Shown here: piece by piece, positions 26,416 through 35,440 of the stretch
Numbering within the stretch: position 1 is the first letter of the stretch
How the letters are laid out: each line of letters opens with the position of its first letter
Assembly (NCBI GenBank): GCA_017520845.1
Contig: JAFXEU010000052.1
Span: 120,013-184,012 of the forward strand
Length of the DNA: 64,000 bases
Reading direction: 5' to 3'
From: Kiritimatiellia bacterium
GTDB lineage: Bacteria; Verrucomicrobiota; Kiritimatiellia; RFP12; UBA1067
The notes under the pieces: generated by a model
The model's input: the letters and a program-made list of their open reading frames with translations, nothing else
What the model was told of the DNA's origin: nothing
Databases searched by the model: none
Translations under genes and position numbers: made by a program

Positions 26416-28427
26416 GCAATCGTAAAGTTCTGCTTATAGAGCCCAATTATAAGAATAAGTATCCTCCAATGGGGCTAATGAAGCTGGCGATGTATTATCG
26501 CCTGCAAGGTGATGATGTTACGTTCTGGAAGGGGGACTTCACTTCTTTTGTTGTCGAAGAACTTTTAAAAGATTTGTTTCGAAGGCTCGAAGAGGCGGTA
26601 AAGTTCTTTGATCAAGATGAAGATGCGGTATTTGACCTTACTCGTATTCGTGCTGAGACTCCAGCGATTCGGGATTACATTCGCACAGGTAAGATTGTTT
26701 CAGATTCTACTTTAGAGTTGCTTGTTGAGACGACGCCGACATTAAGAAGATGGCTAGAAGATTATCGAGGTCGTTTTAAAACGAAGTGGTATTTCAAAGA
26801 ACCTCGCTGGGATTTGGTCGGGGTTACAACACTTTTTACCTTTTATTGGGATATCACAATAGAAACGATAGAATTTGCTAAACGAATCTGTAAGGATTGG
26901 AAGCACAATGTACATGTTGGTGGTGTCCTTGCGTCGGTGGTTCCTGAACGAGTCCAAAAGGCAACGGGTATAAAACCGCATTGTGGAATATTGAATATCA
27001 CGCACTTTCGAGGTGACGCTGTTTTGCCCGCTCCGTTTGCAAAGACAGCGATTGATGCTTTGCCGTTAGATTATTCTATTCTTGACGAAATAGATTATCA
27101 ATACCCTGAGACGGATGCATTTTATGGGTATGCAACGCGCGGATGTGTTAATCATTGCCCGTTTTGTGTTGTCCCGATCTTGGAGCCTGAATATCGTGAT
27201 TTTATTCCGTTGAAAGAGCGCATTGAGTACGCAACGAAGGCGTTTGGCGAGCAACGTAATCTTTTGCTTCTGGACAATAACGTCTTTGCTTCGGCACAAT
27301 TTAATAAGATCATAGACGATATTAAGGCCTGTGGCTTTGGGCGGAATGATAAGTATGTGCGCCCCAATCAGCTCAAGATAGCCGTCCGTCAGTTGAAAAA
27401 GGGGTGGAATGATCGCGCGTATTTACGGCGTATAGTCCGACTGTTGGGCGAGTACAAGGATTGGTCGGAACAGCACGAAAGCGAGGAGAGGTTCAATCGC
27501 TTGTTTTCACTTTTGTCCAACAATGGGCTTCTACATGATTACACGGCGACAAGGGCTGGTGTATTGGCTGTATATAAAGAAATCAAAAATGATTATGATG
27601 CGTGGCATAAGAAACGGTCGCGCCCGATCACTCGAATTGTAGATTTCAACCAAGGGCTTGACGCAAGGTTGGCAACACCAGCAAGGATGCGAAAGTTGTC
27701 TGAGATATCTATTCGCCCGTTGCGCATTGCCTTTGATAATTGGGCTTTTCGATTGCATTATGTCCGGGCTATTAAATTGGGCGCCGAGAATGGAATTGTG
27801 AATTCCTCAAATTACCTGTTGTATAATTTCAAGGATAAGCCTGATGATTTATATAACAGACTGCGTATTAATATAGATTTGTGTGATGCTCTTGGAATAA
27901 ATATTTATTCATTTCCAATGAAGTATCACCCAATTACAGATCCTGATTATTTCTCTAATAGGGATTATATTGGTGAGCACTGGAATCGCAAGTACATACG
28001 TGCGATTCAGTCTGTTTTGAATTCGACTCACGGGAAAATTGGGAGAGGACGAACTTTCTTTTTTAAAGCCTTTGGTAGGAATCTTAAAGAATTTCATGAA
28101 TTGCTAGATATGCCAGAGGCATTTATTATTAGGCGTTGGGATGCGGAAATTAGTGGTCTTAAGGCAAGATGGCTTAGAGCTCGTAAGGCGATGTCAGTAA
28201 AGGAACGTGAGATTGCTAAGGATATTGTCAATGCGAATATCTTTAATGCGGACGATATAAAGAAGTTGCCTGTTCGTGTGGCAGATTTCTTGTCATACTA
28301 CATGATTCGTAGGGAGGATATTCCTGATGTGTCGGCGCAAGATAAGAAGACTTACATCGCCGAATTTGAAGCATCATGTACATCTGAGGTGTCTGATCTA
28401 TGCCGTCAATTGCTGGCTCAATGTTAA
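26412..28427 (+). CDS. Radical SAM protein with cobalamin-binding-like N-terminus
   Basis: 671 residues. Residues 5-40 (KVLLIEPNYKNKYPPMGL) match the start of B12-binding-type radical SAM enzymes, though no DxHxxG cobalamin motif is evident. CVNHCPFC (Cys245, Cys249, Cys252) is the CxxxCxxC cluster motif that binds 4Fe-4S and SAM. An insert of about 110 residues (330-440) interrupts the barrel, and the C-terminal 150 residues are helical. Such enzymes make radical-based modifications such as methylation or thiolation. Placed last in a NurA/HerA/DGQHR operon it could modify DNA or a nucleotide. It overlaps the GHKL gene by four bases. Confidence 0.75.
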   Translation: MSNRKVLLIEPNYKNKYPPMGLMKLAMYYRLQGDDVTFWKGDFTSFVVEELLKDLFRRLEEAVKFFDQDEDAVFDLTRIRAETPAIRDYIRTGKIVSDSTLELLVETTPTLRRWLEDYRGRFKTKWYFKEPRWDLVGVTTLFTFYWDITIETIEFAKRICKDWKHNVHVGGVLASVVPERVQKATGIKPHCGILNITHFRGDAVLPAPFAKTAIDALPLDYSILDEIDYQYPETDAFYGYATRGCVNHCPFCVVPILEPEYRDFIPLKERIEYATKAFGEQRNLLLLDNNVFASAQFNKIIDDIKACGFGRNDKYVRPNQLKIAVRQLKKGWNDRAYLRRIVRLLGEYKDWSEQHESEERFNRLFSLLSNNGLLHDYTATRAGVLAVYKEIKNDYDAWHKKRSRPITRIVDFNQGLDARLATPARMRKLSEISIRPLRIAFDNWAFRLHYVRAIKLGAENGIVNSSNYLLYNFKDKPDDLYNRLRINIDLCDALGINIYSFPMKYHPITDPDYFSNRDYIGEHWNRKYIRAIQSVLNSTHGKIGRGRTFFFKAFGRNLKEFHELLDMPEAFIIRRWDAEISGLKARWLRARKAMSVKEREIAKDIVNANIFNADDIKKLPVRVADFLSYYMIRREDIPDVSAQDKKTYIAEFEASCTSEVSDLCRQLLAQC

Positions 28428-28862
28428 GGGGGCTCATGACGAGTATATCTTTAACGTTGGTGCTCAATGTAGCCGGGCCGCGCGAATCGAAGGTTCAAGG
28501 ACTTCAGGCAAGGACGAAGGTGGTTTTAAAAGAATTGCAGTTGGCGGCGTGACCAAGGTGGACATTCATGTTGAATGAGGATGAGGCATGGCATAATACT
28601 GGCAGAGGGGGTGAAGAACTTGAAAAGATTGTCGCAAGGCACAAGATGCAGTTCCTGGAGTTGAAGGAGTCGTTCAATGTCAAGCGCATCGGCGAGTTGT
28701 TTTTGACAACTGGGGGCTTGGAAGTGCGGGTATAAATGGCGGAAGTGAAGATGAGAATCTGCCCGTCGGCTGAAGTTGGCGGGGTGAAGTGGCCAGTGTG
28801 CGGTCGGGCTATCGCATAAAATATCGTAGAAATGGGAACTCTCATTCCCCGCTATTCAACTA
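28428..28862 (+). pseudogene. Decayed coding stretch with an AlbA_2-like fragment
   Basis: A 55-codon frame (28568-28735) reads KIVARHKMQFLELKESFNV and then IGELF, which looks like the opening of the AlbA_2 (divergent AAA) domain of ATP-binding regulators, then stops early. The rest of the gap shows no complete gene. It separates the six-gene operon from the sigma-54 activator. Confidence 0.35.
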
Positions 28863-28891
28863 TTGAGCGGACAGGTCATATTTGATACAAT
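28863..28891 (+). promoter_or_regulatory. Promoter of the sigma-54 activator gene
   Basis: TTGAGC (28863-28868), 17 bases, TACAAT (28886-28891) with an upstream TGA, an extended -10 sigma-70 promoter. AAGGAG follows at 28915-28920. Confidence 0.45.
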
Positions 28892-28928
28892 TGCTTTATA
28901 GTGAGTAGGGTAAAAAGGAGTTTTGTTT

Positions 28929-30416
28929 ATGATCAAAACATTGATTTTAACAGGCTGGGGTTGGAAGGAGTATCCTGTAGCCGCGGCACTCGCGCTTAAG
29001 GCAGTAGGTGGTGAAGCTGATGTTGCGGGGATGAGCCGCAGAAGATTGCCTGAGTTTTTGGAGTTGTATTCTCAAAAGCATAAGCAGATTATTTTAATAG
29101 GCGTTTCGTTAAGCGGAGACGAGGCGCGGCTTGCGTCGGCGCTTAAGGCGCTTAAAAAGCGCAATGTCGAGGTTGTGTGGATCAGCGCGATAGATTTTAC
29201 TCCGTCACAAAAAGAGTTGATTGCGCCATATCTAACAGCTAAGGTAAGTCTTGATAATGGCTTGGTTGATACCGTAGGAGAGGCTTTTAATGTTGATGTA
29301 GATTCTTTTGAGCCGTATGCTGTAGAGACGAAGAAGGTTTCTTCATCAGTTAAGGCTTGGCAGGAGCTTGTCGATGCCGCGATGTATTTTTATCGCAACT
29401 ATCAAGACGAAGAATCTTATGCGAAGGCAATTCGTTATCTTGCAACAGGAGTTGCAGAAAATGCTTGGGACAATGATGCCAAGCGGATTGTTGCGCATTA
29501 TCGCCGGTATGGAGGCCGGGAGCTTGTAGGCAAGAGCGCAAAAATGCGCACGCTCGTCGGGCGCATTAATCGCATCGCGTCGTTCCCTGATGCGCGCGTT
29601 TTGATACTTGGCGAATCTGGCACGGGTAAAGAGACGGTCGCTTTGCAGATTCACAATAAATCTGAACGCAAGGGCGAACCTTTTTACGCGTTCAATTGCG
29701 CGAGCGTCAATCCTGGGCTGTTGGAAAGCCGGTTCTTCGGGCATGAGAAGGGCGCGTTTACGGGGGCGGACAAGCGCGAGACGGGGCTATTCGAACTTGC
29801 GAACGGCGGAACGCTTTTCTTGGATGAGATCGGCGAGTTGCCGCTTGAGGCGCAGGGGTTATTGTTGCGCGTTCTCGAGGGCGGGCGGTTTATGCGCATG
29901 GCGGGTCACGAAGAGATATCGGTAGATGTGAGGCTTATTACCGCGACGAATCGCAATCTGCCGAAGCGTGTCCGCGAAGGAAAGTTTCGTGAAGACCTTT
30001 ATCAGCGGCTTAACGTGGTTCAGCTGAGAATCCCTTCGCTTCGTGAGCACAAAGAGGATATCCGTGATATTGCCGACGGTTGGTGGCTCCAGCATAACAA
30101 GGCGCATCTTGAGGAGGAGCAGATTGCCGCTTTGATGGAGTATGATTATCCGGGGAATGTCCGCGAGCTTTTGAATCTTTTAGAGCGGGCGACGGTTTTG
30201 GGAGAAGAGGATTTCACGGCGCTTGTAAATGAGCATAAGGAAATGAATGCGGGGCTTACCGATAACGCGGCGAGCGAACTTGCCTCGACACCAGATGAAA
30301 TGGACGCAGTAATCCGCCTCCATGTCCGCCGCATTTTTGATAAATATGGCCAAAACCTCTCAAAAACCGCCGAAGCGCTCAAAGTCGCGCGAAATACGGT
30401 GAGGAGATATTTGTAA
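28929..30416 (+). CDS. Sigma-54-dependent transcriptional activator with unrecognised N-terminal sensor
   Basis: 495 residues from ATG 28929 (AAAAGGAG eight bases upstream; a TTG two codons earlier is less likely). Residues about 200-430 are an AAA+ enhancer-binding domain with Walker A LGESGTGKE, the sigma-54 contact loop GAFTGA, Walker B GGTLFLDEIGE, and R-finger region. A Fis-type helix-turn-helix closes the protein (LSKTAEALKVARNTVRRYL). The first 180 residues (starting IKTLILTGWGWKEYPVAAA) form an alpha/beta domain, neither a response-regulator receiver nor GAF by eye. It therefore senses an unknown signal. The RhuM-like fragment follows 11 bases downstream. Confidence 0.85.
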   Translation: MIKTLILTGWGWKEYPVAAALALKAVGGEADVAGMSRRRLPEFLELYSQKHKQIILIGVSLSGDEARLASALKALKKRNVEVVWISAIDFTPSQKELIAPYLTAKVSLDNGLVDTVGEAFNVDVDSFEPYAVETKKVSSSVKAWQELVDAAMYFYRNYQDEESYAKAIRYLATGVAENAWDNDAKRIVAHYRRYGGRELVGKSAKMRTLVGRINRIASFPDARVLILGESGTGKETVALQIHNKSERKGEPFYAFNCASVNPGLLESRFFGHEKGAFTGADKRETGLFELANGGTLFLDEIGELPLEAQGLLLRVLEGGRFMRMAGHEEISVDVRLITATNRNLPKRVREGKFREDLYQRLNVVQLRIPSLREHKEDIRDIADGWWLQHNKAHLEEEQIAALMEYDYPGNVRELLNLLERATVLGEEDFTALVNEHKEMNAGLTDNAASELASTPDEMDAVIRLHVRRIFDKYGQNLSKTAEALKVARNTVRRYL

Positions 30417-30427
30417 GGAGGAAGATT

Positions 30428-30983
30428 ATGAAAAATAATGAGATAGTTTTGTTTGAAGCGAAGGATGGTGTAATAACCCTGCCTGTAAGAATAGATACAG
30501 ATACCGTGTGGCTTACTCAGGAGCAGATGTGTCAACTGTTTGGGCGTTCTCAACCGGTTATTGCAAGGCACATAAGTAACGCTTTCAATGATGGTGAAGT
30601 GGATAGGGAAGTGGCTTATGCAAAATTTGCATATACCACTCGCCATGGCGCAATGGCAGGTAAAACCCAAACTAAAGAAGTAGGTCTTTATAACCTCGAT
30701 GTCATAATTTCTGTCGGTTATCGCGTAAAGTCTCAGCGTGGCGTAGAGTTTAGGCGTTGGGCGACCTCGGTTTTGAAGGAACCACGGTTTCTCCGACGGC
30801 AACAAGCGCATCGCCGCCGGTTTGTTCCTGTATTTCTTAAAACGTAATAAGTTGCTACTCAGAAAGGACGGCTCGAAACGAATCGCAGATCATACCCTCG
30901 TAGCACTCACAGTTATGATTGCCTGCTCTAAGCCTGAAGAAAAAGAGCTTATGGTTAATCTCGTAATGACGTTCTTGAAGTGA
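30428..30983 (+). pseudogene. RhuM-family gene, broken by internal deletion or frameshift
   Basis: The first 123 codons match RhuM proteins (LFEAKDGVITLPVRIDTDTVW, LTQEQMCQLFGRSQPVIARHI, GVEFRRWATSVLK). The frame then runs into unrelated sequence and stops at 30847. The +1 frame from 30844 to 30983 reads NKLLLRKDGSKRIADHTL and ends MVNLVMTFLK, like a C-terminal part of the same family. The middle is missing. AAGGAGG precedes ATG, so the truncated 139-residue product may still be made. Confidence 0.65.
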
Positions 30984-31061
30984 GTTTATATCTCCCGCAG
31001 AGAGTACGGAGATAATAGGAATAAATGAAATTGATTTAATAATAAGTAAGGAGAGGGAAAT

Positions 31062-31703
31062 ATGAATATTACTGAATCAGAAGATAGATTGTTTAAAGAA
31101 TGGGAGGCGAAAATAGCGAAAACGAAGGGAGATTTTGTAAGGGATGGAGTTGTTTGTGAAGAAGTATTTTTGAGAGAAAAGGTAAAGCTCGTTTTTATTT
31201 TGAAAGAGGCGAATGATTTGTATTCATCTTATAAATCTTTATCCGATTTTCTTAAGGATGGAGCTGGTAAGAATGGAGGTCATACATGGAATCCTGTCTG
31301 TAGATGGATTGATGAGAACTTTAAATGTGGTCAATCTCGATCAGAAGTGCTGAAACGTATAGTTGCACTTAATTTAAAGAAAAAAGATGAGAAAAAGACA
31401 ACTACAAATATGATGGAGTTGCGGATGGTTGCGAGGCGTGATAAAGATTTTATTCGCAGACAATTAGATATCTATTCGCAATTTTCCCCTGTTATATTTG
31501 TATGTTGTGGAACAGGAATGTTTGATATTGTGGCAGAGGAGATTTACGGAATAAATACTGCCAATATTGATCATAATAAAAAGCCTACCGCATGTAGTGT
31601 TGGCGATAAAACTTGGTTGTTAGCATTTAATCACCCTAATTCAAGAGTAACGGATTTATGTGCTTTATTTAGAAAATATTGTTCTGCTCTTTCAGCATTA
31701 TGA
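31062..31703 (+). CDS. Hypothetical protein, possibly uracil-DNA-glycosylase fold
   Basis: 213 residues with GGAGAGGG before ATG. VKLVFILKEAND near residue 45 and WLLAFNHPNSR near 190 are spaced like the first and last motifs of the uracil-DNA-glycosylase superfamily (strand plus ligand loop, and a His-Pro-Ser type loop), but no catalytic aspartate or iron-sulfur cysteines are clear. It may be an orphan effector or nucleotide-binding protein. AT-rich. The stop overlaps a 44-codon frame by four bases (ATGA). Confidence 0.55.
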   Translation: MNITESEDRLFKEWEAKIAKTKGDFVRDGVVCEEVFLREKVKLVFILKEANDLYSSYKSLSDFLKDGAGKNGGHTWNPVCRWIDENFKCGQSRSEVLKRIVALNLKKKDEKKTTTNMMELRMVARRDKDFIRRQLDIYSQFSPVIFVCCGTGMFDIVAEEIYGINTANIDHNKKPTACSVGDKTWLLAFNHPNSRVTDLCALFRKYCSALSAL

Positions 31704-31834
31704 TTCTTAATTTTTCTGATGAAAAGGAAGAGGTGTGTTGTTTTTGTACAGAGGCATTGCGAGGAAGGTCTGGAAATCATATAGTCGTTACAGCCAATGC
31801 TTCTGGTCGTGCCGCTATCGCCGTACAATGCTAA
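31700..31834 (+). CDS. Possible 44-residue protein coupled to the upstream gene
   Basis: ATG at 31700 overlaps the previous stop as ATGA and the frame runs 44 codons to TAA at 31834: MILNFSDEKEEVCCFCTEAL and so on. A CCFC cysteine motif and the overlap argue for translation; the small size and lack of a family argue for caution. The next gene starts 20 bases later. Confidence 0.35.
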   Translation: MILNFSDEKEEVCCFCTEALRGRSGNHIVVTANASGRAAIAVQC

Positions 31835-31854
31835 TTAACTAAGGATAACAGAAT

Positions 31855-33042
31855 ATGACAAATGAAGAAAGCCTAATTCGAAAAAATCACGAAACGACAT
31901 ATCGGCCGCTCGTGGATGCGTTTTTCAACGAGTGTGAGAAACGTAGCTATACAGATGAAGAATTTTCAGCCGTTCCGTCTTTGTTTCTTCCGGCCTGTGG
32001 TAGTCTCTACTCAACCTCCCTTGTGAAACTTGCTGTTATCGGACAGGAAACGCTCCGTTGGGGCGACGGTCTTGATGACGACATAACTGCGTGGCGCAAA
32101 GGTAAGTTCAATGTCCAGTATTCTTTTGATATTTTCCAGAATGAAGGGCCTTCTGAGTGGCAGAATCGGTTCTGGGCCTACCATTTCTCCGTTCTGGAGA
32201 AGGTCTATGAGAGGAAAGGTCTGCTTGATGACCACAACGCCGTTCTGGATGGAATTGCATGGTCAAACCGTTTTGCCATAGAGTACAATGGCACTAAAAT
32301 CGGAGATGGCGAATGTCGGATTAAGGAGGAACGCTTCTGGTTGCTTCGCGGAATTGCCGATGAGGTTGGTCTTTCATCACTTGACCTTTTTGCTCGAGTG
32401 TTCAGGCCTGACGTCATTCTGTATTCGTGCCGCAATGATGCCATGGGATCGGACGCTGTTTTAAAACCTTTTGCACAACTTGTTGAAAAAATCGAACATG
32501 ATGGATTCAAGATTTGGACATGGAAACTTGGCCGAACATGGATCCTTCAGACATGGCACCCATCATATCTTGCGCAATACAAAGGCGTTTCGACAGATTC
32601 ATTCGCCGACGCCATTCGCGAAGAAATGATTAAGCGTAAGGTGTTTGCTCCCATCGGCACCGCATTGCACTATGACTCCAACCCAAACGCTCAGATTTCT
32701 ATCTTTGCCCGACAACTAGATGAGGAGTCTTCGCGTATTGTGGCTTCTGAACCAGAAATCGGCGACAAGGAACTCTCATATCGTCTACTTGGAGCACTCG
32801 CACTTGAACTCCGCAAGCAGAGGGCGACCATGACCGCACGGCTAGGGGTTCAACTTTTAAATGAAGTTAGGCGTTTCCAAGAACACAATTATTTATTCGC
32901 CCCTGGTGGACACGGTCCTTGCGCGGCAGCCGCAGCAGCTTACCGCTACTTTGACGCTAGAGATTCGGAAGGGGATAGGCTCCTCGCTGATGCTGTCGCC
33001 GGTGCGTTCACGACCGTTCATGGAACATACGCCTACGAATAA
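31855..33042 (+). CDS. Hypothetical protein with uracil-DNA-glycosylase-like N-terminal part
   Basis: 395 residues with AAGGA before ATG. KLAVIGQETLRWGDG (about residue 60) and RTWILQTWHPSYL (about 226) resemble the two ligand loops of the uracil-DNA-glycosylase superfamily. The C-terminal 110 residues form a helical Ala/Leu-rich unit containing NYLFAPGGHGPCAAAAAAYRY, which I do not recognise. It is the second such protein in this cluster. It is followed nine bases later by a PLD-type nuclease. Confidence 0.55.
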   Translation: MTNEESLIRKNHETTYRPLVDAFFNECEKRSYTDEEFSAVPSLFLPACGSLYSTSLVKLAVIGQETLRWGDGLDDDITAWRKGKFNVQYSFDIFQNEGPSEWQNRFWAYHFSVLEKVYERKGLLDDHNAVLDGIAWSNRFAIEYNGTKIGDGECRIKEERFWLLRGIADEVGLSSLDLFARVFRPDVILYSCRNDAMGSDAVLKPFAQLVEKIEHDGFKIWTWKLGRTWILQTWHPSYLAQYKGVSTDSFADAIREEMIKRKVFAPIGTALHYDSNPNAQISIFARQLDEESSRIVASEPEIGDKELSYRLLGALALELRKQRATMTARLGVQLLNEVRRFQEHNYLFAPGGHGPCAAAAAAYRYFDARDSEGDRLLADAVAGAFTTVHGTYAYE

Positions 33043-33050
33043 TTATACCC

Positions 33051-33569
33051 TTGACCACATTCCTCTCCAATCGTGACATCTACACTTCCGTTGTCTGTGG
33101 GATTGTGCCACAGGCGAAGGAACGGTTATGGATTGCTACCGCCGACATAAAGGATATGTATGTTGATACAGGCGGTCGCGACATGGTGCCGTTTTTAGAG
33201 GAGCTTGATACTCTAGTGAAGCGCGGCGTTGAGGTGCGACTCATTCATGCGAAGGATCCTGGCCCGAACTGGCGGAACGACTTCGACCGCTATCCGACGC
33301 TCTGGACGGCGATGGAGAGGATGCTTTGTCCGCGAGTTCATTTTAAGTGTATCATCGTTGATGGAGTGAAGGCGTATTTCGGTTCTGCGAATCTCACCGG
33401 CGCTGGAATGGGAGCGAAGTCCGAGAAAAAGCGCAATTTTGAGAACGGTGTTTTGACTGACGACCCAACACTTGTCGAACCGCTTGTCGAGCAATTCGAT
33501 TCAGTCTGGCGAGGTGACTTTTGCCGTGAATGTGGTCGACGTAAATTCTGCAGCGATCCAGCGGTATAG
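33051..33569 (+). CDS. Single-HKD phospholipase-D-like protein
   Basis: 172 residues from a TTG start, chosen because the sequence resembles family members from its first residues (FLSNRDIYTSVVCGIVPQAK, then IATADIKDM). HFKCIIVDGVKAYFGSANLTG is a complete HKD motif (His-x-Lys-x4-Asp-x6-Gly-Ser). One motif per chain implies a dimer, as in Nuc-type nucleases. The tail CRECGRRKFCSD could bind zinc. It probably cuts DNA or lipid head groups; its neighbours favour a nuclease. Confidence 0.75.
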   Translation: MTTFLSNRDIYTSVVCGIVPQAKERLWIATADIKDMYVDTGGRDMVPFLEELDTLVKRGVEVRLIHAKDPGPNWRNDFDRYPTLWTAMERMLCPRVHFKCIIVDGVKAYFGSANLTGAGMGAKSEKKRNFENGVLTDDPTLVEPLVEQFDSVWRGDFCRECGRRKFCSDPAV

Positions 33570-33605
33570 TTTTTCTCTGTGGGTATTGTTTAAGAAAGAA
33601 CTGTA

Positions 33606-34088
33606 ATGAAAATCACAATTTTGCCGCGTTCGTATTTTGAAGAGAGGATGGAGGGTGGTGAAATACGCTCTCTTCTTATTAATCATAAGATTATTTCTAT
33701 TCAGTCATCATCGGGGTGGGATTCAGTACCTCCATTTCACGAAGAGGTGCGCTCGCTGCCGAATTTGCTCTGTATTACACTTGATGATTATTTCGCGATT
33801 CCTGATGATGAGGATGAGAAAAAACTAGTGGCATTGTTTTCGTATGAAATTGCCGATCAGATTATGCGCTTTGTCGATGACGGTAAAATGCCTATAATTA
33901 TTCATTGCACGGCTGGAATATCTCGCTCTGGTGCGATTGGCAGTGTGTTGAACAGATACTACAATAGTATACTTGCCAATAATAAAGAGGATTACGACGC
34001 GTTCTTTCTACTGAACAGTAAAATTATGCCTAATCCAAATATTGTTCGCGCGTTTTCTGAGTTTCTTGATATTGACTCTGTGATGTAA
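33606..34088 (+). CDS. Cys-based protein phosphatase-like (dual-specificity type)
   Basis: 160 residues. IIHCTAGISRSGAIG is the HCx5R(S/T) phosphate-binding loop with the nucleophilic Cys and Arg. TLDDYFAIPDDEDE upstream could supply the general-acid Asp. Small phosphatases of this type occur in bacteria as DSP- or macrophage-type orphans and sometimes in mobile islands. No matching kinase is in the window. Confidence 0.75.
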   Translation: MKITILPRSYFEERMEGGEIRSLLINHKIISIQSSSGWDSVPPFHEEVRSLPNLLCITLDDYFAIPDDEDEKKLVALFSYEIADQIMRFVDDGKMPIIIHCTAGISRSGAIGSVLNRYYNSILANNKEDYDAFFLLNSKIMPNPNIVRAFSEFLDIDSVM

Positions 34089-34186
34089 AAACAGAACAGT
34101 TGGTTAAAAATTGAACGATAAATAGGTTAAAAATCTCTGGTTGCCGTCTGATTTCATATTGGTACGCTTTTTGCTGTGTGTTTGGT

Positions 34187-34399
34187 ATGAAAATTAAACA
34201 TATATTATATCGCAAGTGGGCGATTGCGATTGTCGCGCTCATTATTTCGGGTAGTCTCTCGCCAATTGGCATGAGATTACTTGATTATTTTGAAATTAAA
34301 GCTCCTCTATCTGATATTATACTGTCTACCATCCTTATTTTGATAGCATGTGTAGTGTATCGTTTAATATTGAAATATCGCATTAAGGGTGATAAATGA
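34187..34399 (+). CDS. Small membrane protein
   Basis: 70 residues with two predicted helices (about 10-27 and 42-62) and a basic C-terminal tail. It overlaps the FtsK-like gene by four bases (ATGA), so the pair is coupled. No family recognised. Confidence 0.55.
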   Translation: MKIKHILYRKWAIAIVALIISGSLSPIGMRLLDYFEIKAPLSDIILSTILILIACVVYRLILKYRIKGDK

Positions 34400-35412
34400 A
34401 GCGAATTTTGACTATCAATGTTTTTCGGCAGTGTTTAAACTGTGGATACGAGCGGTTCGAGCTAGAAGAAGTAATAATAGGCGATAATAATCAGCGAACT
34501 TCTAGTGGTTTTATTATTTGTCCTAAATGTAACGGACGCCATTTTGCATTAGTCGGTTATCGTGATAGGCGAAAGGCTCATAAAGACATGAATTTACCAA
34601 TTGTATTCGGCAAGACTTCAAACGGAAAAGAAGTTATCCGTGACCTTGTAAGATTGCCGCACCTATTGATAGGTGGTCTGACAGGTTTCGGAAAGTCTGT
34701 CTTTTTGAATTCTCTTATTTGCTCTCTCGTGCAAAACAACCCGCCGGAACATTTACGATTCGTTTTAATGGATCCAAAAGGGGTTGAGTTCGGAGCGTAT
34801 GCTAAGTTGCCGCACCTTTATTCGCCTGTTATTTTTAGACCGGAACAGTGTATGACGATGTTGAGATATGTCGAAGCTGAGGAGGAAAGACGGCTCGCGA
34901 TGTTCGGTGAAAAAGATGTTCGGGATATTTCGGACTTTAAAAATTATCTTGTCGTTGTTGTAGATGAGTTTTCTGATTATATACTTGAATTGGATGATGC
35001 GTTTGTATCGACGTTAAGCCGGATTGCGGCGATAGGAGGGTCTGTGGGCGTACATCTTGTATTATCAACCTCCCGCATCGACGTTAAAAATGTAACGGAC
35101 GAGTTGAAAGCGAATATCCCAAGTCGACTTGCGTTTAGGGTTTGCCGAAAGGAAGATTCGCTGACGCTGCTGGATGAAGTCGGAGCGGAGGATCTTCTTG
35201 TGCGCGGTGATGCGTTATTTAAAGACAGGGATAGTGAGGTTGTTCAATTGCAAATTCCTTACATTTACGATGAGGCGGTCACGCGAATTGTCGATTCGGC
35301 GATTGAGCAATATCCAGAGCGAGAGCTTGTTGTCGGGCATTCATTGACAACTGTAGAGAATGTTATATGCAGGTCTTTTGGGCATATTAATATCGGGGGA
35401 GTTCCCGATTGA
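34396..35412 (+). CDS. FtsK/SpoIIIE-like DNA translocase with N-terminal zinc ribbon
   Basis: 338 residues. CLNCGYE and CPKCNGR near the start form a zinc ribbon. GGLTGFGKSVFLNSLICSLV is Walker A and LVVVVDEFSDYI Walker B. FVLMDPKGVEFGAYAKLPHLY is the family-specific insert. Compared with chromosomal FtsK it lacks the four-helix membrane part and the C-terminal gamma (KOPS-reading) domain; the small membrane protein upstream may supply the anchor. Such short forms occur in conjugative elements and defence islands. It ends the accessory island. Confidence 0.8.
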   Translation: MKRILTINVFRQCLNCGYERFELEEVIIGDNNQRTSSGFIICPKCNGRHFALVGYRDRRKAHKDMNLPIVFGKTSNGKEVIRDLVRLPHLLIGGLTGFGKSVFLNSLICSLVQNNPPEHLRFVLMDPKGVEFGAYAKLPHLYSPVIFRPEQCMTMLRYVEAEEERRLAMFGEKDVRDISDFKNYLVVVVDEFSDYILELDDAFVSTLSRIAAIGGSVGVHLVLSTSRIDVKNVTDELKANIPSRLAFRVCRKEDSLTLLDEVGAEDLLVRGDALFKDRDSEVVQLQIPYIYDEAVTRIVDSAIEQYPERELVVGHSLTTVENVICRSFGHINIGGVPD

Positions 35413-35440
35413 TGCGATGATTATGATATAATACATGGAT

